64,000 nt of DNA from positions 2,028,001 through 2,092,000 of the forward strand of contig NZ_AP027142.1 of the NCBI RefSeq assembly GCF_027925385.1, written 5' to 3'. A model generated the notes under the pieces. That model was not told where the DNA came from. It saw only the letters and a list, made by a program, of their open reading frames with translations, and ran no database searches. Source of the stretch: Methylocystis iwaonis. GTDB lineage: Bacteria > Pseudomonadota > Alphaproteobacteria > Rhizobiales > Beijerinckiaceae. Below are positions 42,532 through 50,543 of this stretch, one piece after another. Position numbers and translations under genes: made by a program. Position 1 is the stretch's first letter. Every line of letters begins with the position of its first letter.

Positions 42532-42930
42532 AGGATTAGTTCATGTTTTAGTGTAAGATGAGCATGCAACATATTGTTTTTAAATATCATAATGAATGAT
42601 GTTGAAGTTGAAATGTAAGTCTCTTGATGCGCGTCGGGAGGTGGAGACGACCGCCCGTCATTGCGAGCGAAGCGAAGCAATCCAGGGCCGCCGTGGCTGC
42701 CCTGGATTACTTCGTCGCTTCGCTCCTCGCAATGACGAGACTAATGTCAAACAAGAGCACAAACGCTTTGGCCGCGCCCTCGCGAAAACGGCCTCTCCAT
42801 AAATTTGCGAACTTTTTCCTAGCCAAATTTTTTCATCTTCAACTGGAACATTCACGTCCTTTCGACGTTGGTCTCTTGGCCGCAGGAGCGCCAGGCCACA
42901 GGGCTTGGCGGCGAGCCTTCGGGGTTGGCT
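42532..42930. other. Intergenic region downstream of dnaE
   Basis: An AT-rich stretch (42535-42620) is followed by a CGTCATTGCG-type palindrome at 42656-42737 and an unremarkable stretch. No gene is supported. Confidence 0.55.
42656..42737. repeat. CGTCATTGCG palindrome, isolated copy
   Basis: An 82-bp palindrome: CGTCATTGCGAGCGAAGCGA at one end and CTCCTCGCAATGACG at the other, around CAGGGCCG/CCCTGG. It resembles the copies at 30759 and inside the mosaic repeats. Confidence 0.88.
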
Positions 42931-43260
42931 ATGTCGGCGATGTTCGACGAAGCGTTCAGCGCTTCCGCCCTTTTCCCTTGCGTTCAATTTGTCTCTTTCC
43001 TGGCGATCGGCGCCATGGTCGGCTGGCTGCTCGCGCGGCCCCGGGGACGAGCGGGCTGGTCCAGCTCGCTCTCGATGATTGGCGTCTGCGGGGCGTGGAT
43101 GGGGGCGGAATTTGCCCACCTGTTCGGGCAGGCTGAACTTGGCGGCGCCAACGAGCTGACAGCCGCAGCCATCGGGGCTTTGTGGCTCGCGCATGCCTGG
43201 CGACGGCTGCATCCGCCGGAGTCTGGCGACGACATTGCTATTCACCAGTCCCATGCGTAG
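42931..43260 (+). CDS. Small membrane protein, possibly GlsB/YeaQ-like
   Basis: A 109-residue protein with three hydrophobic segments: FPCVQFVSFLAIGAMVGWLL, SMIGVCGAWMGAEFAHLF and LTAAAIGALWLAHAW. The order of Gly-rich helices with a basic turn between (ARPRGRAGW) resembles the GlsB/YeaQ/YmgE family of stress-linked membrane proteins, but the match is weak. It lies 22 bp upstream of lipA and probably shares its transcript. Confidence 0.55.
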   Translation: MSAMFDEAFSASALFPCVQFVSFLAIGAMVGWLLARPRGRAGWSSSLSMIGVCGAWMGAEFAHLFGQAELGGANELTAAAIGALWLAHAWRRLHPPESGDDIAIHQSHA

Positions 43261-43282
43261 ATAAGGGCGCAGGAGGCGCCCT

Positions 43283-44257
43283 GTGCCCACCATCGATTTG
43301 CTCAACGACGACCCTCGGCCCAACAGCGAGGCGCGGGAGCCGGCGGCTCTGCGCCACCCCGAAAAGGCCGCGCGGCCGGATCAGCCGGTCCTGAGGAAGC
43401 CGCCATGGATACGGGTGAAGGCGCCTGGGTCCGCCGCCTGGGGCGAGACGAGCGCGCTATTGAAGGGCTCCGGCCTCGCGACCGTCTGCCAGGAGGCCGC
43501 CTGTCCCAATATCGGCGAGTGCTGGGAGAAAAAGCACGCCACTTTCATGATCATGGGTGAGGTCTGCACCCGCGCCTGCGCCTTCTGCAACGTCGCGACC
43601 GGCTTGCCCGCGCCGCTCGACCCGAGCGAGCCGGGCAGGGTGGCGGAGGCGACCAAAGCCCTGGGGCTCTCCCATGTCGTCGTCACCTCGGTCGACCGTG
43701 ACGATCTTCCCGACGGCGGCGCCGAGCACTTCGCCCGCACCATAGAAGCGATCCGCCAGGTCTGTCCGGGGACGACGATCGAGGTTCTGACGCCCGATTT
43801 TCTGCGCAAGGAGGCGGCGCTCGAGCGGGTCGTGGCGGCTGGCCCGGATGTGTTCAACCATAATCTCGAGACCGTGCCGTCGCTCTATGTCACGGTGCGG
43901 CCGGGCGCCCGCTACTTCCATTCCCTGCGTCTGCTCCAGCGCGCCAAGGAACTCGACCCGAAGCTGTTCACCAAATCCGGCCTGATGCTGGGCCTCGGCG
44001 AAACCCGCAACGAGGTGATGCAGGTCATGGACGACATGCGAAGCGCCAATGTCGACTTTTTGACGCTTGGCCAATATCTCCAGCCGACCCGCAAGCATCA
44101 TCCCATCGATCGCTTCGTTACCCCGGAGGAGTTCGACGCCTATAAAGCGATCGCGCTCGCCAAGGGCTTCGCCTATGTCGCCGCCTCGCCGCTGACCCGC
44201 TCGTCCCATCATGCGGGGGAAGATTTCGAAAGGCTGCGTAGGGCGTCGTCTCGTTAG
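43283..44257 (+). CDS. lipA: Lipoyl synthase
   Basis: A 324-residue radical-SAM enzyme that inserts two sulfurs into octanoyl-protein to make lipoate on pyruvate and 2-oxoglutarate dehydrogenases. The auxiliary cluster motif [16 protein letters not shown] (Cx4Cx5C) and the SAM cluster [10 protein letters not shown] (Cx3Cx2C) are intact, as is the C-terminal [10 protein letters not shown]. Start is GTG with AGGAGG upstream. In related genomes the ratA-like gene follows directly; here ~4.6 kb intervenes. Confidence 0.96.
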   Translation: MPTIDLLNDDPRPNSEAREPAALRHPEKAARPDQPVLRKPPWIRVKAPGSAAWGETSALLKGSGLATVCQEAACPNIGECWEKKHATFMIMGEVCTRACAFCNVATGLPAPLDPSEPGRVAEATKALGLSHVVVTSVDRDDLPDGGAEHFARTIEAIRQVCPGTTIEVLTPDFLRKEAALERVVAAGPDVFNHNLETVPSLYVTVRPGARYFHSLRLLQRAKELDPKLFTKSGLMLGLGETRNEVMQVMDDMRSANVDFLTLGQYLQPTRKHHPIDRFVTPEEFDAYKAIALAKGFAYVAASPLTRSSHHAGEDFERLRRASSR

Positions 44258-44721
44258 CGTTCCGCGGCCAAATCTGCAGTCCCGCCGCGCCCAGCCGCCT
44301 TCACTTTCTGAAGTTACCGTTTCCGTTTGAATAGAACGCATGGGGACGTGTCATTTCCCGGCGGGCTGAAAGCCCGACGGGGAATCCAGAGCCACAAGAG
44401 CGCTGGTTTTGCTCAGAGCCGTCATTGCGAGCGAAGCGAAGCAAACCAGGGCGGCGATGCGGCGCTGGATTGCTTCGTCGGCTCCGCCTCCTCGCAATGA
44501 CGGCGGTCCGATCGCTCATTTTACGAGCGTCGGGAATGACCGCGAACCGATCAAGCCCATCTCGTGTGGTTGGAGCGCTCCACGAATGTCCGAAAACGCT
44601 GGACATTTCTCGGGAGACGGTGTGCCTATGATCGAGCTGCGCACACAACGATCCCGCCGCGCAAGCTCCCTGCCTTTCGCGTTATTCCCAGCAACGTAAT
44701 TCATGTGAGAGAAGAGTTGAG
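44258..44721. other. Intergenic region downstream of lipA
   Basis: Most of it is a mosaic repeat in inverted orientation (44319-44575). The last 140 bp should contain the promoter of the antiporter gene. No gene is supported. Confidence 0.6.
44319..44575. repeat. Mosaic intergenic repeat, copy 2 (inverted)
   Basis: Reverse order of modules: ACCGTTTCCGTTTGAATAGA, TTCCCGGCGGGCTGAAAGCC/GGGAATCCAGAGCC, GCGCTGGTTTTGCTCAGAGC, the palindrome 44420-44502 (CGTCATTGCGAG to CAATGACG), then CCGATCGCTCATTTTACGAGCG and GAACCGATCAAG. Confidence 0.88.
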
Positions 44722-45945
44722 ATGGATGAGAGCATAGGACAGGTCGTCCTGCTTTTGGCCGTGGCGATGATCGTCGCGATCGGGGCGCGCCAAATCAAGC
44801 TGCCCTATACTGTCGGTTTGGTCGTCGTCGGGGCGGCGCTGACGCTCTCACACACAGATTTTGGGCCGCATCTCACCCACGACTTGATCTACGACCTGAT
44901 TTTGCCGCCGCTTCTCTTCGAGGCGGCCCTCAGCATTCCATGGCGTGAACTGCGGCGCGACGGCCCGCCGATCCTGGCGCTTTCGACATTGGGAACGGCA
45001 GCCGCCGCCGCCGCCGTGGCGACCGGAATGACATCGCTGCTCGGGTGGCCACTCGCATCGGCGCTCGTCTATGGCTCCCTGATCGCCGCAACCGACCCCG
45101 TGGCGATCATCGCCATGTTCAAGGACAATAAAATTCATGGGCGGATGCGGCTGCTCGTCGAGGCGGAAAGCCTGATGAACGACGGGGCGGCGGCGGTCCT
45201 TTTTGCCGTGACGCTCGGCTGGGCGCTGGCGGGAGGCGGCGAGCAGCTTGGCCTGGAGACCCTCGGCACGCTCGCGCGCATCGTCCTTGGGGGGATCGGC
45301 GTCGGGGCGGCGTGCGGCGCCGCCGCCATCCTTCTGGCCGGAAGAGCATCCGAGCATCTTGTCGAAGCCGCGCTGACGACGATTGCCGCTTTCAGCTCCT
45401 TTCTGCTCGCCGAGCATCTGCACGTCTCCGGCGTGCTCGCGACCGTGACAGCGGGGCTGATGATGGGGAACCTCGGGCTTCTGAGCGCCGAGGATAAGAG
45501 CTATCTCACCCGGAAAGGCCGGGAGTTTGTCGTCTCCTTTTGGGAATATGCGGCCTTTGTCGCCAATTCGGTCGTGTTTCTGCTGATCGGGATCGACGTC
45601 GCCGGCGCGCCTTTCGAGTCCTATGGCCCTAAACTCATTGCCGGGGCCATTCTCATTGGGCTGATCGGCCGCGCCTTGACTGTTTACCCGATCAGCTCGG
45701 CGTTCCTGCGCTCCCGCTGGGCGGTGACGTTCCCCGAGCAGCATGTTCTTTGGTGGGGCGGTCTGCGGGGCGCCCTGGGGCTCGCCCTCGCGCTTTCGCT
45801 GCCGCCAACCCTGCCGATGCGCGACGAGATCATGGTGGCCACATTCGCCGTGGTTGGCTTTTCCATCGTGATCCAGGGGCTCACGATGCCCTTGCTGCTA
45901 CGGCGGCTCGGGTTTCTGGAGGAAGCAAATGGGGGCCATCACTGA
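44722..45945 (+). CDS. CPA1-type Na+/H+ antiporter
   Basis: A 407-residue membrane protein with about twelve hydrophobic helices. The ion-binding motif ATDPVAIIAMFKD (~residue 120) and ESLMNDGAAAVLF (~155) are diagnostic for the CPA1/NhaP family, as is WWGGLRGALGLALAL near residue 345. It should exchange Na+ (or K+/Li+) for protons at the inner membrane. Its TGA overlaps the next gene (TGATG), so the two are coupled. Confidence 0.93.
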   Translation: MDESIGQVVLLLAVAMIVAIGARQIKLPYTVGLVVVGAALTLSHTDFGPHLTHDLIYDLILPPLLFEAALSIPWRELRRDGPPILALSTLGTAAAAAAVATGMTSLLGWPLASALVYGSLIAATDPVAIIAMFKDNKIHGRMRLLVEAESLMNDGAAAVLFAVTLGWALAGGGEQLGLETLGTLARIVLGGIGVGAACGAAAILLAGRASEHLVEAALTTIAAFSSFLLAEHLHVSGVLATVTAGLMMGNLGLLSAEDKSYLTRKGREFVVSFWEYAAFVANSVVFLLIGIDVAGAPFESYGPKLIAGAILIGLIGRALTVYPISSAFLRSRWAVTFPEQHVLWWGGLRGALGLALALSLPPTLPMRDEIMVATFAVVGFSIVIQGLTMPLLLRRLGFLEEANGGHH

Positions 45946-46946
45946 TGATGGAAGTCTGGGGCAAGTTCGTCGTTTGCGTCTCCCTGATTGCCGTCGCCGG
46001 GCCCTCACTCAGCCGATATGGAGACGTCATCGCCCAAAAGACGGGCTTGTCGCGGGGATGGATCGGATTGTTGCTCCTGGCGACGGCGACCTCTCTTCCC
46101 GAGCTTTTCACGGGCGTGAGCGCCGTCACAGCCGCCGCAGCGCCGAACATTGCAGTTGGCGACGCCTTAGGAAGCTGCATTTTCAATTTGGTGATCCTGG
46201 TGTTGCTCGACGTCATGAGCCGCGAAAGTTCGGTTTTCACCCGAATGGATCAGGGCCACGTGCTCACGGCGGGCTTCGGGGTCATCCTGATCGGCTTTGC
46301 CGGAGCCTCAGTTCTGGTCGGATCGAGCGGTTTCGCGCCCGCGTTCTCTCACATCGGGATTTTCACGCCCGTGCTGATCGTCCTCTACCTTGTGGCGATG
46401 CGCGCCCTTTTCGATTATGAGGCCCGCCGCCCAGTCACCTGGGACACGCAGGACGCCAGGCCAGGCGTCGGGCTCGCCCGCGCCGTCCTGGGCTACCTCG
46501 CCGCCGCAGTGGTCGTGGCGGCGGCGGGTATCTGGTTGCCATTTGTCGGCATGGAGATTTCCGAGGCGATGGGATGGCGGGCGACCTTTGTCGGCACCCT
46601 GTTCATCGCGGCTGCAACATCCGCCCCCGAGATGATCGTCACGCTGGCCGCCGTGCGGATCGGCGCGCTGGATATGGGTATCGCCAATCTTCTGGGAAGC
46701 AATCTGTTCAATATGCTGATCCTGGCGATCGACGATGTCGCTTACCGTAGCGGCGCTCTTTTCGCCGCCGTGTCGCCGACGCACGCCGTGACCGCTTTTG
46801 CGGCCGTCATTATGTCCGGCATTGTCATCGTCGCCCTTCTTTACCGGCCATCAACCCGCTTTTTTGGGCTGATGGGCTGGACCAGCCTTGCTCTCTCCGC
46901 CTGCTATTTTCTCAGTTCCTACGTGATTTACCTCTACGGACATTAG
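45945..46946 (+). CDS. CaCA-family sodium/calcium exchanger-like protein
   Basis: A 333-residue membrane protein with two alpha repeats: ATATSLPELFTGVSAV with GDALGSCIFNLVI (~residues 45-85), and AAATSAPEMIVTLAAV with ANLLGSNLFNMLI (~225-260). These give the paired PE and N motifs that bind the cations. ATG ATG starts overlap the antiporter stop. The pair would link H+, Na+ and Ca2+ gradients (inference). The TAG stop lies in a repeat end. Confidence 0.9.
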   Translation: MMEVWGKFVVCVSLIAVAGPSLSRYGDVIAQKTGLSRGWIGLLLLATATSLPELFTGVSAVTAAAAPNIAVGDALGSCIFNLVILVLLDVMSRESSVFTRMDQGHVLTAGFGVILIGFAGASVLVGSSGFAPAFSHIGIFTPVLIVLYLVAMRALFDYEARRPVTWDTQDARPGVGLARAVLGYLAAAVVVAAAGIWLPFVGMEISEAMGWRATFVGTLFIAAATSAPEMIVTLAAVRIGALDMGIANLLGSNLFNMLILAIDDVAYRSGALFAAVSPTHAVTAFAAVIMSGIVIVALLYRPSTRFFGLMGWTSLALSACYFLSSYVIYLYGH

Positions 46947-46994
46947 AGCGCATTCCGCAAAAGTGGACAGGCTTTTGCGACGAGAAAGCGCTAG
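46944..46994. repeat. TAGAGCGCATTCCGCAAAAGT repeat, left copy (palindromic)
   Basis: From 46944 the DNA reads TAGAGCGCATTCCGCAAAAG and ends in AGCGCTAG around 46994, with CCGCAAAAG/CTTTTGCGA forming an inner hairpin. The initial TAG is the stop of the CaCA gene. A 21-bp inverted partner lies at 48207-48227. Confidence 0.8.
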
Positions 46995-47070
46995 GCGCAT
47001 TGCCCTGTCGAATCGGGATAATTATGATTTTCTGGCGGCAGGACGTCCCACAGGAAAACCGGCAATCGCA

Positions 47071-48153
47071 ATGCGAGAGCGTATCGACGAGATAGATTTT
47101 TGGCGCGGCATTGCGCTCGTCACCATCTTCATCAACCACATTCCCGGCAACATCCTGGGAAATATCACACCCCGAAATTTCGGCTTTTCGGACTCTGCCG
47201 AGGCCTTCGTTTTTCTTTCCGGGGTCTCCGTCTCGCTGGCTTACGGAAATCGCTTCCAGTCCGCCGCGCTCTTCGGGGCCGCGTCCCTCGTCAAACGCGC
47301 TTTGCGCCTCTACGGGGTTCATCTGGTTCTGACGATCGCCGCCCTGGCGCTTTTTGGGCTCGCGAGCGCGATCACCGGCCAGGATTCGCTTCTCGCGGAG
47401 CACGGACGCGGGACGCCATTCGCCGACCCGTTGCGGGGCGTGCTCGGGATTCTCACGCTCACCCATCAGATCGGCTATTTCAACATCCTTCCCCTCTACG
47501 TTGTTTTATTGTTCGCAGCCCCGGCATTGTTTGTCTTGGGGCTGCAAAATCGTTGGAAGATGCTCGCCGTGTCCGCCGCTTCCTATGCATTCGCGCGCTG
47601 GAGCGGGATCAACGCGCCCTCGTGGCCGGACGAGGGCTTTTGGTATTTCAACCCTTTCGCATGGCAATTGATGTTCGCGCTCGGCATGTTCTGCGGTTTC
47701 GGCGGCATTCGGCGCAGATTCACGGCGGAGCCGGTGACTTATAGACTGGCGCATAGCTTCACGCTGGGGGCGGCGCTCATCGTATCCAACTGCTTCGGCT
47801 TCGTGCCGGGCCTGGTCGATGCGGCGGGGGAGTATCTCGATTGGGACAAGACCCAGTTGGGGACCGTCCGCATCCTCGATTTCATGGCCCTTGCCTATGT
47901 GATCTATTGTTCGGGCTTGACCCAAAGGCTCCGGTCCGTCTCCCTTTATCCTGCGACGTCCCTCATGGGGCGGCATGCTTTGCCTGTGTACTGCCTGGGT
48001 AGCGTGCTCAGCGCGGTCGGGCAAATCATCCGGGAGACATACACCGCGTCTCCCTTGTTCGACGTGGTCTTCGTCGCCGTGAGCCTGAAAGGGCTTCACG
48101 CCGTTGCGGCGCTTATCGATCGTCGAAAGGCGGCGCAGTTCGCCGTGGCCTAG
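47071..48153 (+). CDS. opgC: OpgC-like membrane protein
   Basis: A 360-residue protein with about ten membrane helices and the OpgC N-terminal signature RIDEIDFWRGIALVTIFINH, followed by NFGFSDSAEAFVFLSGVSV. OpgC proteins add succinyl groups to osmoregulated periplasmic glucans. The ATG at 47071 was chosen because this signature begins there; the upstream frame runs into a repeat. The gene is bracketed by inverted repeats and sits in an insertion in the conserved lipA-ratA region. Confidence 0.88.
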   Translation: MRERIDEIDFWRGIALVTIFINHIPGNILGNITPRNFGFSDSAEAFVFLSGVSVSLAYGNRFQSAALFGAASLVKRALRLYGVHLVLTIAALALFGLASAITGQDSLLAEHGRGTPFADPLRGVLGILTLTHQIGYFNILPLYVVLLFAAPALFVLGLQNRWKMLAVSAASYAFARWSGINAPSWPDEGFWYFNPFAWQLMFALGMFCGFGGIRRRFTAEPVTYRLAHSFTLGAALIVSNCFGFVPGLVDAAGEYLDWDKTQLGTVRILDFMALAYVIYCSGLTQRLRSVSLYPATSLMGRHALPVYCLGSVLSAVGQIIRETYTASPLFDVVFVAVSLKGLHAVAALIDRRKAAQFAVA

Positions 48154-48154
48154 C

Positions 48155-48227
48155 GCGCTTTCCGCTCGCATGGAATCATGCGAGCGATGAGATTCAAAAA
48201 GGTGGAACTTTTGCGGAATGCGCTCTA
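48155..48227. repeat. Inverted partner of the TAGAGCGCATTCC repeat
   Basis: It begins AGCGCGCTTTCCGCTCGCAT, has an inner hairpin (CTCGCATGGAATCATGCGAG) and ends ACTTTTGCGGAATGCGCTCT plus A at 48227. The last 21 bases are the exact complement of 46944-46964. The CTA at 48225-48227 supplies the stop of the leftward hypothetical gene. Confidence 0.82.
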
Positions 48228-48719
48228 GGCGCCGAGCGCCGAAGCGATCTCGGACAGCGTCGCGCGCTCGCTGGCGCTGACTTGCTCGCCCCCGAAACCG
48301 AGAAATCCGCCCTCGGCGCTGGCTTCGGCGACAAGTCGCGCAATATGGCTGAGCCAGTTCTTGAACGGCCGCGCCTCCAACGGCGCCGTGGCGTCGAGGA
48401 TTTTGGCCGTGCTGCGCAGCTCCTCCAGGGCGCGGATCTTGATGTCGTCGAGCGCGGCGCCCTGGATGATCTTCCTGACGCCCTCGCGGGCGGAGGTGCG
48501 GCCTTCCGGGGTAAAAAGATCGTCCACCACGGATTGGATCAATTCATCCGCGCCGCCGTCCGTCTTTGCGGCGGAGAGGGCCTCGGCGCTGGCCATGCCT
48601 TCCTTCAGCGCGCCGATGAAGCCGTTCGGGTCGGCGGCGCTGATGGCGAAACCGGCCAGGAGAGGCGCCTGAATGATCCTGTCCCACTGCTCGGCCGTGA
48701 AGCTGGATTTGTTCGCCAT
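48225..48719 (-). CDS. Hypothetical protein, helical
   Basis: A 164-residue, mostly helical protein starting MANKSSFTAEQWDRIIQAPL. Conserved-looking stretches are LAGFAISAADPNGFIGALKE and GFLGFGGEQVSASERATLSE near the C terminus. No membrane segment is present. Similar proteins exist in scattered bacteria, but I know no function; a distant TerB-like fold is possible. The stop codon is provided by the end of a palindromic repeat. Confidence 0.7.
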   Translation of the reverse strand: MANKSSFTAEQWDRIIQAPLLAGFAISAADPNGFIGALKEGMASAEALSAAKTDGGADELIQSVVDDLFTPEGRTSAREGVRKIIQGAALDDIKIRALEELRSTAKILDATAPLEARPFKNWLSHIARLVAEASAEGGFLGFGGEQVSASERATLSEIASALGA

Positions 48720-48829
48720 AGATTCCCCCCTGTGACAGGGAATAAGCTAGACCCTTTCCGTCGACCGTGCGAGAGGCGCTTGGTCGCGGCGTTCCAAACG
48801 GCGGGGAAATGGCTTAAAAGCCCAGCCTC

Positions 48830-49300
48830 ATGAAAAGCTTTCGCACTCGCCGCCATGTGTCGCACAGCGCCGCCGATATGTTCGCGCTCGTCTGCGACGT
48901 CGACTCCTATCCGCAGTTCGTGCCGCTCTGCGAGGGGCTGAAGGTGCGCAAGCGCAGCGAGATCGCGCCCGGGGTCGTCGAGCTCGTCGCTGAAATGCAG
49001 GTCGGCTTCAAGGCTGTCTGCGAGCGCTACACGAGCCGGGTGACCTGCGATTCCAACAAGCTGGAGGTGAGGGTCACCTATATCGACGGCCCGTTCCGCA
49101 AGCTCGACAATCGCTGGTCCTTCCGCGACGAGACGCCCGGGCCCGACGGGCGCCCGCGCTCCACCGTGGAATTTTTCATCGCCTATGAGTTCAAGAGCAT
49201 GGCGCTTGGGCTGCTGATGGGCGCGATGTTCGACAAGGCTTTCCAGAAATATGCCGACGCTTTCGTGAGCCGGGCGGATGCGGTTTACCGGCGCAAATAG
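48830..49300 (+). CDS. RatA/Coq10-like START-domain protein
   Basis: A 156-residue SRPBCC (START-like) protein: FRTRRHVSHSAADMFALVCD, VDSYPQFVPLCEGLKV, WSFRDE and the C-terminal helix LGLLMGAMFDKAFQKYADAF. Alphaproteobacterial and mitochondrial members (Coq10) bind ubiquinone. The E. coli homologue RatA has been reported as a ribosome-association inhibitor, so databases give both names. It is next to lipA in many related genomes. Confidence 0.93.
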   Translation: MKSFRTRRHVSHSAADMFALVCDVDSYPQFVPLCEGLKVRKRSEIAPGVVELVAEMQVGFKAVCERYTSRVTCDSNKLEVRVTYIDGPFRKLDNRWSFRDETPGPDGRPRSTVEFFIAYEFKSMALGLLMGAMFDKAFQKYADAFVSRADAVYRRK

Positions 49301-49303
49301 CCG

Positions 49304-49795
49304 CTAATCGCCGAGCGCCGAAATCATGAGATCGAGCGCCTGATCGACCGCCGCCTGACGGATCTCGCGCCGGGGGAGGGGGCCGAAGCGCCGCTCTATG
49401 GCTACGACCTCGGCGCCGCGCTTGGCGCAGGCGAAGTGCACGAGGCCGACGGGCTTTTGAGGCGTGCCGCCGCCGGGCCCTGCGACGCCTGTAATGGCGA
49501 CGGCGACGTCGGCGAGCGAGTGCTCGAGCGCGCCCTTCGCCATGGCTTGCGCCGTCTCGGCGCTGACGGCGCCATAGGCGTCGATGACGGCCGCGCAGAC
49601 GCCGAGCATGTCGATCTTGGCGGCGTTGGAATAAGTGACAAAACCGCGATCAAAGACGTCCGATGCGCCGGGGATGTCGGTTAGCGCCGCCGAAACCAGC
49701 CCGCCCGTGCAGGACTCCGCGGTAGCGACGCGAAATCCGCGCTCTTTAGCTTTTACGATAAGCGTAATAGCTTTTACGTTAAACGTATCTTGCAT
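49304..49795 (-). CDS. pncC: CinA-family nicotinamide-nucleotide amidase
   Basis: A 163-residue single-domain CinA C-terminal protein that deamidates nicotinamide mononucleotide to recycle NAD. The catalytic serine lies in FRVATAESCTGGLVSAALTD (~28), with GPGGGTPQKPVGLVHFA near residue 110. The N-terminal MoaB-like domain of full-length CinA is absent, as usual in proteobacterial PncC. The N-terminal coding DNA contains a 10-bp direct repeat (GTAAAAGCTA twice) that gives VKAITLIVKA. Confidence 0.92.
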   Translation of the reverse strand: MQDTFNVKAITLIVKAKERGFRVATAESCTGGLVSAALTDIPGASDVFDRGFVTYSNAAKIDMLGVCAAVIDAYGAVSAETAQAMAKGALEHSLADVAVAITGVAGPGGGTPQKPVGLVHFACAKRGAEVVAIERRFGPLPRREIRQAAVDQALDLMISALGD

Positions 49796-49798
49796 CGC

Positions 49799-50221
49799 TC
49801 AGTCCTGCGCTGGTTTCGCCCGCATCGCCTTCACATCGCCGCGCAGCTTCTTGCCTTCGAGCCGCCGCATCTTCGAGCCGAGCGTCGGCTTGGTCTTGCG
49901 CCTTGGCGGCGGAGGCGGCGCGGCGGCCTCGCGAATGAGGTCGATCAGCCGCTCCAGCGCGTCGGCGCGGTTGCGCTCCTGCGTGCGATGGCGTTGCGCC
50001 TCGATGATGATTTCGCCCTCTTTGGTGAGCCTGGAGCCGGCGAGCCGCGCCAGCCGCAGTTTTACGCCTTCCGGAAGGTTCGGCGACCGCCAAATGTCGA
50101 AGCGAAGCCGCACGGCGCTCTCCACCTTCTGGACATTTTGGCCCCCAGGGCCGGACGCGCGCAGAAACTCCAGTGAAATCTCGGAGTCGTCCAGCGAAAT
50201 GTAAGGGGTGACGCGGATCAT
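49799..50221 (-). CDS. arfB: Peptidyl-tRNA hydrolase ArfB
   Basis: A 140-residue release-factor-like hydrolase that frees stalled ribosomes. The GGQ motif is in ASGPGGQNVQKVESAV (~residue 26), and a basic C-terminal tail (PPRRKTKPTLGSKMRRLEGK) enters the empty mRNA channel. It lies 3 bp upstream of pncC on the same strand and is likely co-transcribed. Confidence 0.95.
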   Translation of the reverse strand: MIRVTPYISLDDSEISLEFLRASGPGGQNVQKVESAVRLRFDIWRSPNLPEGVKLRLARLAGSRLTKEGEIIIEAQRHRTQERNRADALERLIDLIREAAAPPPPPRRKTKPTLGSKMRRLEGKKLRGDVKAMRAKPAQD

Positions 50222-50543
50222 CTGCGCGGCCTCGACACGCCGGGCTCGTTCCGGCCTCTCTTAACGCGACGGCGTTCGGCAATTGTCAAGGCGCACGGCG
50301 ACGGAGGGCAGCCGCGTCATGCCCGCGCTTGTCGCGGGCATCCACGCCGAGACATTGCGACATGCGGGGAGAAGAAGCGGCGTTATTCCGGCTCATGCTC
50401 TCAGCTTTCCGCGTCGGCACGGCGTCATGGCCGCGACAAGCGCGGCCATGACGCCGCAACACGTCTGCTCGTTAACCCGAATTCGGAGCCCTGGCGACAG
50501 AGGGACGCACGCATGCGGCTCACAAGCATGCGGGTCAACGCAC
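50222..50543. other. Intergenic region with repeat DNA
   Basis: The stretch ~50318-50456 holds an inverted repeat (GTCATGCCCGCGCTTGTCGC near the left, GACAAGCGCGGCCATGACGC near the right). A 155-residue frame across it begins with the well-known repeat-derived peptide MPALVAGIHA and is not a gene. Confidence 0.65.
50318..50456. repeat. Palindromic repeat (GTCATGCCCGCGCTTGTCGC type)
   Basis: Left arm CATGCCCGCGCTTGTCGCGG contains its own small hairpin; the right arm CGCGACAAGCGCGGCCATGA pairs with it. Such elements are widespread in alpha- and betaproteobacterial intergenic DNA. Confidence 0.75.

Noticed and set aside
46944..48227. A complete insertion sequence around opgC
   Set aside because: No transposase is encoded between the inverted repeats and no target-site duplication is visible, so I list only a possible non-autonomous cassette or paired dispersed repeats.
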